A stretch of 64,000 nt of DNA from Dromiciops gliroides (lineage: Eukaryota; Chordata; Mammalia; Microbiotheria; Microbiotheriidae), in the NCBI RefSeq assembly GCF_019393635.1, contig NC_057863.1:1690501-1754500 (forward strand), in the 5' to 3' direction. A program made the position numbers and the translations under genes. The notes beneath the pieces are model-generated. The model was not told the DNA's origin and searched no databases. It was given only the letters and a program-made list of their open reading frames with translations. This document shows positions 11,780 through 21,828 of the stretch, piece after piece (within the stretch, counting starts at the first letter, position 1; each line of letters begins with the position of its first letter).

Positions 11780-11930
11780 GTGAATGTAATCATGGGCTCT
11801 ATCATTTCTGTCTGTGTCTGTGTGATTGTAGGCATGTTGCTTAACCTCTCTGGACCTCAGTTTCCTTATTTGTAAAGGGAGGAGTTTGGCCAGGTGACCT
11901 TCAAAGGTAGCTCCCAATTCTATATTGCCA
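11780..11930 (+). repeat. MIR, plus strand
   Basis: GTAGGCATGTTGCTTAACCTC, CCTCAGTTTCCTTATTTGTAA and a GGCCAGGTGACCTTCAAAGG tail are the MIR core and 3' parts. Confidence 0.7.
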
Positions 11931-12199
11931 TCTTTCCATTCAATTCTTTGAGGAATTGGAGGGTGAGGTTGTCTCCTCTCAATAAGGGTTAATTCAAAGG
12001 CTAATTTAGACCCATCTGGGAGAGTGTATTCACAGATGAGGGGTAATTCAGATAGACAAACTTCCCCTGGGAAAATAGAAGCAGACTCTCAAATGCTAAT
12101 ATTCACAGATTCAGATAGAGAAATTTCCCCTGGGAGAGTCAAGGCAGAGGGTTGGGGGATGCTTGGTCTAACTATCTAGTTATCAAGGATAAATTGTAA

Positions 12200-12448
12200 C
12201 TGGGACAAATTTGCCTCAGTTTACCCAAATAATTCAAAGAGACCACCAAGTCAAGCAGAGACATTTATTTCATGCTCATGAGAATGGGCAACCCCATGCA
12301 AGAGATGAGGAGCACACTGATGAGCTCATGAGTTGGATTTTTATGGAAGTTTTGAGGGGGGGGTCCCCTCATGCACAGGGTGAGCTCACAATCTAACATC
12401 CAATCCTGTCTTACCCAGTATGTTTGTTCGGCTTGTGATCAGAGTATG
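12200..12448 (-). mobile_element. ERV LTR family C, 3' part, interrupted
   Basis: Matches the left part of the LTR at 9737-10328 (blocks GCAGAGACATTTATTTCATGC, TCATGAGAATGGGCAACCCC, AACATCCAATCCTGTC). The alignment stops at 12448, where a different ERV fragment begins, and resumes near 13362. Confidence 0.65.
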
Positions 12449-12894
12449 TGTGTAATTTAAGATTCTAAATGTGGATTCTAATCTGTTCCCCCAGTTTTGG
12501 GGAAAACTGACTAAAATCACTGATAAAACAAGTTTAGGTTTTTAAGGGTTTATTGGAAAATAGAAAGAAAAAGATTGAGAACAGAATTCCAACAGCCTGG
12601 CATTCCTATCTTTCCTCAAATTTCCTGTGAAGTCCTCTGCCGCCACCACCACCAAGTCAGGAACCCAAAAGCGCAAGAGCTCTCCGCGCAGGCTCCCTCT
12701 CCTCCTTCCTGTCTCCTCCCAGAAAATAGGAGGCTCCTCAAGTTGATTGGCTGGTAGCCTTGATAGACAGAACCCATGAGCAAACGTCATTTCCTGACGC
12801 CAAGGAAAAGCCACAATGCCTCTGAGGCATTTTCCTCATGGCGGAGCTTTCCCACAGCAAGTCTCCAGTAGGTGGCATTATTCTAATCATTACA
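12449..12894 (-). mobile_element. ERV LTR, family D, minus strand, 446 bp
   Basis: On the minus strand it begins TGTAATGATTAGAATAATGCC after a polypurine tract (AAAAGGGGGGAC) and ends AAATTACACA. AATAAA is at TTTATT near 12549. Blocks such as AAAGCTCCGCCAT and GGTTCCTGACTTGG are shared with the solo LTR at 14995-15413. Confidence 0.8.
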
Positions 12895-13361
12895 GTCCCC
12901 CCTTTTGTTCCTCAAGAAACAAAATGTTTCCTTGACGGAACAGTAAAAAGAATATAATAACTATTGCTAACTAATAATATGTGAACAACAATATAGAAAA
13001 GGAAGAGAGGAAAGTTTTGTCCAGAGGGGCGATTTTTTTTGTCCTCATGAACCGACGCTTTGACATTAGTCTTGCAAAGGGAGGGCCTCTGCAGAGGGTA
13101 CATGTTACAGATGATGTATATTATAACAGAAAGGAGATAGTAAAAACTAACAAAACAAAACAGTTCATATAGAGTCTCTGATTTCTCTTGTCTTCTTGAA
13201 GTGGCAAGATGTCATCAGGAGGAAGCTGGACTTTGGTCTGGAAAGCTGGATTCTGGACTCTGGTCTGGAAAGCTGGATTCTCTTTAACTGATTGAATTGC
13301 TGGATTTTTACTAAACCTTAGCATAGCATTGTCAATGATCAAATTAATAAATTCCATTACA
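12895..13361 (-). mobile_element. ERV interior end next to the family D LTR, minus strand
   Basis: In reverse it aligns with 1090-1574: CTATGCTAAGGTTTAGTAAAA, the CCAGAGTCCAGAATCCAG run, TCCTCCTGATGACATCTT, AATGTCAAAGCGTCGGTTCA, CGCCCCTCTGGACAAAAC and the polypurine tract. The element is broken and no coding domain is recognisable. TATG occurs at both edges of the whole insert (12445-12448 and 13362-13365), which may be a target duplication or chance. Confidence 0.72.
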
Positions 13362-13815
13362 TATGGATACATGTTCCAAGAGCGAGGGGGAAGGGGAGGG
13401 GGGAAAAGTGAAACCACTCTACCCATGTAAAGAGGGGGCAAGGGGGAAGAACGGAGAGGTGGTACCAGGAGCTGGTGCTAGGGGCTTGGGTTTAGGAATG
13501 CAAGAAGGGAGAGGTAGCGTCTGCACAAGCAGGAGACAGCTCTCCTGTTTGGTCATAGAACAAGGGGGAGTAAGGTGTGTTGTAGCAAAGGCATGACTAA
13601 CCCATAACAAGGACTGGGGGCTTGGAATGCAGGCAGGGAGGGATGGTAGCAGGGTACATTGAGTTCAGCAAAGCAAAATACATGATTCCTGTTATTAGCA
13701 ATGGGACAAAACATAAACAAAATAATCTGACACTAACAGGGACTGGGGGCTGGGTACTTTCTGGACCCCATCCTCAGAATCTGAGCTGACTCAAGTCCAC
13801 CATATCTTATTCAGT
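13362..13815 (-). mobile_element. ERV LTR family C, 5' part, interrupted
   Basis: It resumes the match to 9737-10328: the CTACCCATGTAAAGAGGGGG block, GAGAGGTGGTACCAG, GGGTACTTTCTGGACCCC and TGAGCTGACTCAAGTC. Together with 12200-12448 it forms one LTR of about 700 bp split by the family D insert. Confidence 0.65.
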
Positions 13816-13825
13816 AACCCTTGAA

Positions 13826-14009
13826 AAAGGGGAGGAGCCATTTCACATTGGGGATTAGAGGATAAAAGGGGCCTGTGAGCCTCCATTTTTTGGCACCCAC
13901 CAGCTGCGCACTGGGTGGCCCATTCTTGTGAGAATGACAATAAATACGCCTTTAACACATCACCACCACTGAGTTCCAGAAAATTATTGAGTAGGAGTCA
14001 TTTTCCTCA
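13826..14009 (+). mobile_element. ERV 5' LTR, 3' part, plus strand
   Basis: It shows a TATA-like GGATAAAAGGGG near 13860, AATAAA near 13940, and ends CCTCA at 14009, six bases before a primer-binding-site-like sequence. The U3 start is not recognisable and may be lost at the junction with the neighbouring minus-strand LTR. Broken. Confidence 0.6.
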
Positions 14010-14014
14010 TAATT

Positions 14015-14032
14015 TGGAGGTTCCGCCAAGAT
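14015..14032 (+). other. Retroviral primer-binding site, tRNA-Gln type
   Basis: TGGAGGTTCCGCCAAGAT matches 16 of 18 bases of the complement of the tRNA-Gln 3' end (TGGAGGTTCCACCGAGAT, from memory of that tRNA). Its place just after an LTR-like end on the same strand supports the call. Confidence 0.65.
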
Positions 14033-14120
14033 AAAGGAGTAGTTTTTAGCTATGGGGACCTCCCAGGGCCCAGCATTCTTTCGAAAGGACATCTCAGAGG
14101 GTTAGAAAAGTCACCAAAGG

Positions 14121-14275
14121 GTGGCTAGGTGGCACAGTGGATAGAGCACCGGCCCTGGATTCAGGAGTACCCGAGTTCAAATCCGGCCTCAGACACTTGA
14201 CACTTACTAGCTGTGTGACCCTGAGCAAGTCACTTAACCCCCATTGCCCTGCCCCCCCCCCCAAAAAAAAATTCC
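14121..14275 (+). repeat. Short CORE-SINE, plus strand, first of a pair
   Basis: The copy starts GTGGCTAGGTGGCACAG and ends after a C run and poly-A. The base string GAAAAGTCACCAAAGG stands directly before it (14105-14120). Confidence 0.9.
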
Positions 14276-14306
14276 ACTGTCTGAGTGGATCTTGAAAAGT
14301 CACCAA

Positions 14307-14468
14307 AGGGGCAGCTAGGTTGCACAGTGGATAGAGCACTGGCCCTGGAGTCAGGAAGACCTGAGTTCAAATCCAGTCTCAGACACTTAATACTTACTAG
14401 CTGTGTGACCCTGGGCAAGTCACTTAACCCCAATTGCCTCACTTAAAAAAAAAAGAAAGAAAGAAAAA
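14307..14468 (+). repeat. Short CORE-SINE, plus strand, second of a pair
   Basis: Starts GGGGCAGCTAGGTTGCACAG and ends in AAAAAAAAAAGAAAGAAAG. It is flanked by GAAAAGTCACCAA on both sides (14294 on, 14469 on), the same string that precedes the first SINE. Confidence 0.92.
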
Positions 14469-14483
14469 GAAAAGTCACCAAGG

Positions 14484-14990
14484 ATAGTATTGAAGTTCTC
14501 TTAAGAAATCCCTAAAAAGACAAGCCCTTTTGAAGGGAATAGATTAAGTGAGTAGAAAGAAATTGAACCCTGTTTGTACTGACAGTGGAAAAAAAAAAAC
14601 CTGAAAGAAAAAAATGTGTTCTGTGATTTAAATGTTTTACCTGTGATTATCTTCCAAGCAGAATAAGATATTTTGGGATGAATGAGTTTTGAATTTGGGT
14701 ATAATACCCTAGTTGGGGGGGAGGTAGCGTGCCTGAGCCCTTGGAGGGGCTCTGGAGCACACTGGGCACTCCAGAAAGACATGAAACCTAGTGTTATATG
14801 AGTATTGGATGTGGTAAAGATTGGTTATTGGTTAATGTGCTTATTATATGGAACCTGACGTATCTCCTTGTGCTATCCAAATTGAGAACAAGCCACACCC
14901 TCTCAGCGGTCAGCCACACTCTTTATCTACAGGGGCCTAAAAGCTGCTGTAAGGAACTTTAACTTGTTATCTGACAAGTATGCAGGGTAG
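14484..14990. other. Intergenic stretch, perhaps ERV leader or unique DNA
   Basis: No gene. It follows the LTR/primer site on the same strand, so it might derive from the leader or gag side of that fossil, but no protein motif is visible. Confidence 0.4.
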
Positions 14991-14994
14991 GATG

Positions 14995-15413
14995 TGTGAG
15001 AATTAGAGCGCTACCAACACACTGAGAAAAATATTTCCAGAAAGCTCCGCCATAAGGAGAAAGCATGTGACTTGGCATCTACGGGTGACTTAGCATCAGG
15101 AAGTTACTGCCTGTTAGTTGTCAATCAAAGTTATCAGCCAATTAGCTTGAAGCTGTGTCCTGTTTGACAGGGGGCTTCTGGGAGAAGGGGGAGGATCTTG
15201 GTCTTTTAGGTTCCTGACTTGGACTTGGCGAGAGGACAGATGCTGGGCTCTCTGAGAGATGGTTAGATGAAACTTGCTTTTGACCTCTCTATTTACTAAC
15301 TTCTAATGCACTTTAATAAATACTTAAAAGTCTAAACTCTTGCTAAAGCTTCTAATTTAAGGAGACCATTCATTAGATTTTAGACATCACAGCTAGAATT
15401 TTAGGCCCCTACA
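14995..15413 (+). mobile_element. Solo ERV LTR, family D relative, 419 bp
   Basis: Begins TGTGAGAATTAG, ends GGCCCCTACA, and is flanked by GATG (14991-14994 and 15414-15417), a 4-bp duplication typical of gammaretrovirus-like integration. AATAAA lies near 15314. Shares CTCCGCCATAAGGAGAAAGC and GGTTCCTGACTTGG with the LTR at 12449-12894. Confidence 0.85.
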
Positions 15414-15610
15414 GATGGGAGGTATGAATGATAATATTTTTCTTTTATAAATGCAGAATATTAGGCCATAGAAATGAAAATGTTACCATTATTTGATTTG
15501 ATTTAAATGAAAATCTGCCCTAAAAGAAAGAGTGTGGTCTGAATGTGTGCTCTTCTGTCAGGATTATTATGGTAAATTAGGAAGATTTGGCATTAAGAAA
15601 TCTACTAGTT

Positions 15611-15784
15611 GGGGCAGCTAGGTGGTGCAGTGGATAGAGCACTGGCCCTGGAGTCAGGAGGACCTGAGTTCAAATCTGGCCTCAGATACTTTACACTTGC
15701 TAGCTGTATGACCCTAGGCAAGTCATTTAACCCCAATTGCCTCACAAAAAAATAAGAAAAAAAAAGAAAAGAAAAAGACAAGAA
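15611..15784 (+). repeat. Short CORE-SINE, plus strand, 16-bp target duplication
   Basis: Full copy with A-rich tail. AAGAAATCTACTAGTT is repeated exactly at 15595-15610 and 15785-15800. Confidence 0.95.
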
Positions 15785-15800
15785 AAGAAATCTACTAGTT

Positions 15801-16290
15801 GTATGACCAAAAGACAGTTCTGTTTCAGTTTACCTTTTCTGCAATAAAACTTACCTCCCAGGGTTATGAGGATCACATGATTGATTGTAAAGTGCTTAGC
15901 ATAGAGCGAGTGTTATGTAAATGATTTTCTGTGTAAAGTATAGAGCAAAAATGTTATGGGGAAAACTTAGACCTGATGGTGACAGCCCAGCACCCTAAAC
16001 CCAGGAACCTAGGGAACAGCGAGGCTTCCAGTCCAGTGCCCAGAGCCAGCCTCCCTTGTGGACCTGCTCTTCTGGGTGCCACGGCTGCCGCTACCCAAGA
16101 GCCTGAAGAGAAAGTCCTCAGCACCAAAGTCCCTGGCTGTGTCTGATGGCTCGGTGTCAGAGAAAGGCTGACACTGTCTGTGGATATGGCATGAAAGAAA
16201 AGGCTGGACCTTCTGCTCTGCTGCTGTCTCCTCCCTCCCACCCCTCTAGGCCCACCTGTGGCAGAAACCCTCCCAGGAGTGCAGGGGCTG
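15801..16290. other. Intergenic stretch without a gene
   Basis: A MIR-type 3' trace (CCTCCCAGGGTTATGAGGATC, GTAAAGTGCTTAGCAT) lies near 15855-15925. The 127-codon minus-strand frame here has no recognisable family. Confidence 0.5.
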
Positions 16291-16294
16291 TCAA

Positions 16295-16370
16295 CCCTTC
16301 CCTTTGCATCCCCAGCACTTAGAACAGAGTTCTGCATACAGTGGGTGCTTAATAAATGCTTTGTTTGGTG
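16295..16370 (+). repeat. L2 3' end fragment
   Basis: CATCCCCAGCACTTAGAACAG followed by GTGGGTGCTTAATAAATGC is the classic L2 tail. Confidence 0.75.
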
Positions 16371-16499
16371 TTTGGTTCTCAGTACTGTTGCAGGAGGCTT
16401 CCAAAGAACTTCTCACCCAAGAACAGTCCCAATTAAGCACCTCCCATTCAGAATTGCTTTTGCCTTTTGAATTCAAGGAGCTATGGCTTTCTAGAATTC

Positions 16500-16745
16500 T
16501 AGATGGGTTGCTGTTGTCCACTCTTCATGGCCCCATTTGGGATTTTCTTGGCAAAGATATTGGTTTGCCATTTCCTTTTTCCGCTCATTTTTACAGATGA
16601 AGAAACTGAGGCAAACAGGCTGAAGTGACTTGCCCGGGGTCACGCAGTTAAGAAGTGTCTGAGGCAGGATTTGAACTCAGGAAGATGAGTCTTCCTGACT
16701 CTAGGCCTGGTGCTCCCTGCACCGTGGTGCTCCCTAGCTGCCCCA
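16500..16745 (-). repeat. Long CORE-SINE (MIR/MAR1-like), minus strand
   Basis: Blocks CCCATTTGGGATTTTCTTGG, TTGCCATTTCC, GAAGAAACTGAGGCAAACAGG, GGTCACGCAGTTAAGAAGTG and GAAGATGAGTCTTCCTGACTC are in the usual reverse order, as at 2077-2313. Confidence 0.8.
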
Positions 16746-16794
16746 GAATGGGCAGACCCATTCACAGCTCTTTTAGGAATGTCCAGCCATGTCC

Positions 16795-17300
16795 ATCTTC
16801 CCACACACAGTCCCTCCATTTCTTGTCATCTTTGCCAGTTTCTTCAGTGTTGATTGAAACCTCAGGGTTGTTTTGGTTTGCATTTCTCTTATGATGGGTG
16901 ATTTAGAGCAATCTTTTGTGTGGTTGTGGAGAGTGCAATTCTTTTAAAAACTGTTCTGGCCCTTTGGCACAGGGCCAATTATGCCCGGGGCCTTAGACGT
17001 GCGTGTTTGTGTCAGCACAGTGCCATGTATGCAGTGGGTGATTAATAAAAGCTCCTTGACCAACTGAATCTTCATACCCTCCATCTGTTGGATATCATAT
17101 TTATCAGAGAGTCAATGCAAAGGTATTGTCCCCTAAGGGTTGGTTTTCTCCTTGTGCTGGCTGCACCGTTTCTCTTCATTGCAAAAGTGTCTTCACTTGA
17201 CATCTCTCATCCAGGGTGGCCTCTTTCCCATGTGTGGCTAAGAATTTCCCCCAAGATGTTGCTGTGAAAAGTACTTCTTTGCCACGTGCTCTAGTTTTTC
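16795..17300 (-). mobile_element. L1 3' region fragments, minus strand, old
   Basis: TTGGTTTGCATTTCTCTTATG with GGTGATTTAGAGCAATCTTTT is the mammalian L1 ORF2 3' / UTR motif in reverse; a second block near 17100-17200 has ATTTATCAGAGAGTCAATGC. An L2 tail (GCAGTGGGTGATTAATAAAAG) lies near 17030. Heavily decayed. Confidence 0.6.
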
Positions 17301-18198
17301 ATGTGATTGTGGATTGTGGTGGGCCATGCCTGCTCTGTCTAGCTTCTGAGAGCTGAAAAGACTGAGCTCTGACCTGCTTAATCCAGGAGTCTGAAGGTGT
17401 CAGGGCCTGGGCTTCAGTTCCTCACTCACCCTCAAATACAACTGCATTCCCCGGTCCAGGCAAGACTCAGGGGAAAGAGCCCCACCCTCTGAACCACCGC
17501 CATGCCTGGCAGGACAACAGGTTTCCCCAGCTCGGGCCTTGCTACGAGGGAAGCACTTTCGTGCACTGCCTCGTCAACAAGCCCACAGACTGAGTGACAC
17601 CAAAGAGAGCAGGGCAGGGCAGGGTGGTGAGATTGTGGACATCGCTCACGCCTTGGAGAGAGTGACTCAGGTGATGACCAAGGAGTTTTATTTGGCTGGG
17701 AAAGCTTGGCCAGGGTAAGATAAATAAGGGTGGCCCCAGCGTGCCTCAGGGGAGATGTGGCCACATCTGCCTGGGCCGGGCCAAGGCCGGAAAGGCCAGG
17801 GAAGCAGCCAGGCTTCACTCCCGCTTGGGCTTTGGAGCTGTCCCCAGGCTGCCGCTGGTCACTTTTTCCCTGGCAGGAAGGCTCTGCTGCCTACTCTTGC
17901 CCAGGCTGAGTGCTTCTCCGGTCTCATGCTCCAGCCTTCCCTCTTCCCCTCCAAGAGCCCAGGGGCAAGGCCACATGCCTGGCCCTTTTCTAAGCATATT
18001 CTGTGGCAAAGCCCTGCACCTGATACTCCCGGCTTGGCCTGTTTGCTGGAGGCTGGGAGAGAGCCTCACTCGCCTAAAGGTTGGTGCTTTGACATTTCAA
18101 ACACAGAAGGCCCATGGGGCTTTCAGCTAGGAGACCAATTGCTAGAGGAAACCAAGGGGTCATAAGTTCCTCAGGCTTCCTATCAAAAACTGAAGTGA
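17301..18198. other. Intergenic stretch without a gene
   Basis: GC-moderate unique sequence. Overlapping frames of 128-136 codons on both strands (17432-18165) are unlike any family I know and look like chance frames. Confidence 0.5.
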
Positions 18199-18474
18199 GG
18201 ACTGTGAGGGCCAAAATTTGATATACAGAGCGTTATTTGGGTGACTCGCCTTAATATTGGGGTCCCAGAAATGTGAGGGACCTTTTAGGTTCACCCTCCC
18301 CTCTGAACTGCCCTTTTAGATATTTCTCTCAGGCCAATAAGAAAGGAGCCTTTAAACTTTAATTCACAAAAGGATCCGATTTTATTACTTGGGAATTAAT
18401 TAAACAACAAAGGTGAAACTAATAAAAATCAAAGATAAGCAAATAGGAAAATAGAAATACAGATAAACACTCTT

Positions 18475-18620
18475 TTTTTTAAAGTGAGGCAATTGGGGTT
18501 AAGTGACTTGCCCAGGGTCACACAGCTAGTACGCGTTAAGTGTTTGAGGGCAGATTTGAACTCAGGTACTCCTGACTCCAGGGCCAGTGCTCTATCCCCT
18601 GTGCCATCTAGCTGCCCCCC
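18475..18620 (-). repeat. Short CORE-SINE inside an LTR, minus strand
   Basis: Reverse copy ending CCATCTAGCTGCCCCCC. AGATAAACACTCTT (18461-18474) and AGATAAATGCTCTT (18621-18634) are its slightly diverged target duplication. Confidence 0.92.
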
Positions 18621-18896
18621 AGATAAATGCTCTTAACTCTAAACTTAATCTATGCAACCCCAGACTGTTTCTAATGTAGCTAGTTCAAAGGAATTTAGGG
18701 TTTTCCCATAATTAACTCACCAGACCTGAAAGTCTACAGTTGCTTGTGCTGCCAGAACAGCTAACACACCACCAGCACAAGAGCCAAGAAGGAAAAAAGA
18801 CTGAGTTCTGGAAGATGCCTGGCATTCCTGCCTCCCTTCAGGGAGTGTTCAATCTCCCCTCCCCCAAAAGGGGAGGTCTTTCAAAAGCTGCCTATG

Positions 18897-19057
18897 GGGG
18901 CAGCTAAGTGGTGCAGTAGATAGAGCACCGGCCCTGGAGTCAGGAGTACCTGGGTTCAAATCCGGCCTCAGACATTTAACACTTACTAGCTGTGTGACCC
19001 TGGGCAAGTCACTTAACCCCAATTGCATCACTAAAAACAAACAAACAAAAAAAAAAA
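18897..19057 (+). repeat. Short CORE-SINE inside an LTR, plus strand
   Basis: Copy from GGGGCAGCTAAGTGGTGCAG to an A-rich tail, flanked by CTGCCTATG on both sides. Confidence 0.92.
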
Positions 19058-19209
19058 CTGCCTATGCAGAGTTCTCCTTCTGACCTTTAACCTCAGGGTC
19101 AGCCAGGTGTGGCCCCTCCCAAATGATTCAGCTAAAACTGTGATATTAATCTTTACCACAAATAATTTTTACCACAGGACATAGGGTTCAGCTAAGAAAC
19201 TGTGGTATA

Positions 19210-19359
19210 GGGGGCAGCTAGGTGGCACAGTAGATAGAGCACCAGCCCTGGATTCCGGAGGACCTTAGTTCAAATCTGGCCTCAGACAGTTGACACGTTC
19301 TAGCTGTGTGACCCTGGGCAAGTCATTTAACCCTCAATGCCCCACGCAAAAAAAAGAAA
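19210..19359 (+). repeat. Short CORE-SINE, plus strand, 16-bp target duplication
   Basis: AAGAAACTGTGGTATA is duplicated exactly (19194-19209 and 19360-19375). Confidence 0.95.
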
Positions 19360-19599
19360 AAGAAACTGTGGTATACATGGAGAGTACAGGGAGTGGGCCC
19401 AGGGAGAGCACTGCCAGAGGATGGAAGATTGGGCAGTGACCAAGCCCAATGACTCAAATGGCGCTCCCTCTTCCCATTGGGGAGTTCCTTCCAGGGCCTC
19501 TATTTTGGGGAGAACCATCTTTCATTTCCCTCTTCCCTATGCCTCCAAATCTCTCACTTTGCCATTCCCCCCCCCCATTATTCAGCTTCCTTGTATGGA

Positions 19600-19690
19600 T
19601 GGTCTGGTAACCTCCTTGAGGGCAGGGGCTCTTGGCGCAGCGCCTGGCACCCAGTGAGGGGCTGAAAAAGGCTTCTTGCAATAAAGTCAG
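19600..19690 (+). repeat. L2 3' end fragment
   Basis: CTCCTTGAGGGCAGGGGCTC with GCGCCTGGCACCCAGTGAGG is the L2 3' end, cut by the L1 that follows. Confidence 0.6.
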
Positions 19691-19696
19691 ACCTAA

Positions 19697-21450
19697 ACAG
19701 AGAAATATTCATTACTCATGGGTGGACTGAGCCAATATAATAAAAATGACAATTCTACCCAAATTAATTTACTTATTCAGTGCCATACCAATCAAACTAT
19801 CAAAAAAGTATTTTATAGAGCTAGCAAAGATAGTAACAACATTCATTTGGAAGAACAAAAGGTCAAGAATATCAAGGGAATTAATGAAAAAAGTGTGAAG
19901 GAAAGTGGCCTAGCTCTACCAGATCTCAAACTATATCCAAAAACAGCAATTAATCATCAAAACAATCTGCTAGGCAATAGAGTGGTGAATCAGTGGAATA
20001 GATTAGGTACACAAGACACAGCAGTAAGTGACCATAGTAACCTACTGTTTAATAAACCCAAAGACCCCAGCTTCTGGGAGAAGAACTGGCTATTTGACAA
20101 AAATTTCTGGGAAAGCCAGAAAGCAGTTTGGCAGAAACTAGGTGAAGACCAAGATTTCACACTATGTACTAAGAGGTCAAAAAAAGGTACATGATTTAGA
20201 CATAAAAAGTGGGACTATGAAGAAATTAGGGGAGCACAGAAATTTTTATCTGTCTAATCTAGTGAAAAGGGAAGAATTTATGACCAAAGAAGAGATGAAC
20301 ATTATGGTATATAAAATGGATAACTTTGATTACACTAAGTTGAAAAGTTTCTGCACACATACACACAAAAACCCAATGCAGCCAAGATTAGAAGGAAAGC
20401 AGAAAACTGAAAAAAAAATTTGTGGCAAGTTTTTCTAATAAAGGCCTCATTTCGCAAATATAGAGAGAAATGAGTCAAATTTATAAGAGTGTAAGTTATT
20501 GCCCAATTGATAAATAGTCAAAGGATATGGAACAGGCAGTTTTCAGAGGAAATTAAAGCTAGCCTATGAAAAAATTATCTAAATCACCATTGATCAGAGA
20601 AATGCAAGTTAAATTAGCTCTGAGGTACCGCCTCACACCTATCAGATAATACAGAAAAGGAAAAGCACAAATGTTGGAATGGGTGTGGACAAACAAGGAC
20701 ACTAATGCACTGCTGGTGGAATTGAGAACTAATCCAAACATCTGGGGAGTAATTTGAACTATGCCGAAAGGACTATAAAACTGTGCATGCCCCTTGACCC
20801 GGGAATACCACCACTAGATCTCTAACCCAGAAAGATCAAAGAACATGAACAAGGATCCATGTGTACAAAAATATTTATAACAGCTCTTTTTGTGGCGGCA
20901 AAGAGTTGGAAATTGACAGGCTGTCCATCAGTTGGGAAATGGCTGAACAAGTTGTGGTGTATGATTGATGGGATACTATTGATCTATAAGAAATGACAAG
21001 TAGGATGCTTTTAGAAAAACTTGGACTTACACGGATTTATGCAAAATGAAGTAAGCAGAACCAGGAGAACACTGTACACAGTCAGAGATCAACTGAGAAA
21101 GACAGTTATTCTAAGCAATATAATGATCCAAGATGATTCTAAAGGGACCATGCTGAAAAATGATGTCCACCTCCAGAGAAAGAACTGATGGAGTCTGAAT
21201 GCAGATCAAAGCAGACTTTTTAAAAACTTACTTTATTTTTCTTGTTTTTATTTTCTGGCCTATGTTTTCTTTTGTACCATGGCTAATGTGGAAATGTTTT
21301 GCATGACTTTACATGTATAATCTATGTCATATTACTTGCCTTCTCAAGGGGGGAAGAGGGAGAAAATTTGGATCTTTTTTGGAAATCTGAAAATTTTAAA
21401 AAACAAATGTTAAAAAATTTACATGTAGATGAGAAATATATAAAAATATT
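19697..21450 (+). mobile_element. L1 3' half: ORF2 C-terminal remnant plus 3' UTR
   Basis: Begins GAGAAATATTCATTACTCATG and continues through decayed ORF2 C-terminal coding sequence (for example SWEKNWLFDKNFWES-like wording at about 20060-20115, read as FWEKNWLFDKNFWESQKAVW) in at least two frames, then the 3' UTR (TGGGAAATGGCTGAACAAG, GCAGAACCAGGAGAACACTG, CACCTCCAGAGAAAGAACTG) to an A-rich end near 21450. The reverse transcriptase and endonuclease domains are absent: a 5'-truncated, dead copy. Confidence 0.9.
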
Positions 21451-21702
21451 GGGGGGGGGGAGAAAAAGGCTCCTTGCTTTGTCTTGCCCTGGCCCAGGAG
21501 CAGTGGTGAGGCAATGAGCCTGTAATCAAGCAAGGAGCTTGCCCCCCTCAGCCACTCTCAGTCCTTGGCATCCCATTTCCCAACTTCGCGCAATCAATCT
21601 GATTCCAAGTAGGATCCCAAGCTTGAAGCACACTCTCTTCTTTATTCCTTTCTTCCCCTCCCCTCCCCTTCTCCATTTCCACTGGAAATGGACCCAGATG
21701 TT

Positions 21703-21828
21703 TAAGGCAATTGGGGCTAAGTGACTTGCTCAGGGTCACAAAGCTATTAAGTGTCTGAGATGAGTTTTGAACTCAGATCCTCCATACTGCAGGGCCAGTG
21801 CTCTATCCAGCGCCACCTAGCTGCCCCA
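21703..21828 (-). repeat. CORE-SINE, minus strand, no long poly-T
   Basis: GGCAATTGGGGCTAAGTGAC to GCGCCACCTAGCTGCCCC, diverged. Confidence 0.85.

Larger units (their letters stand above)
18203..19176 (-). mobile_element. Solo ERV LTR, family A, minus strand, carrying two SINEs
   Basis: On the minus strand it runs from TGTGGTAAAAATTATTTG to TTTTGGCCCTCACA. It shares GCCAATAAGAAAGGAG and the GGCGAGTCACCC end (in reverse) with the LTR at 6115-6733. GGAC flanks it (18199-18202 and 19177-19180), a 4-bp target duplication. Two CORE-SINEs sit inside, in opposite orientations, so the LTR predates both. Confidence 0.85.
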
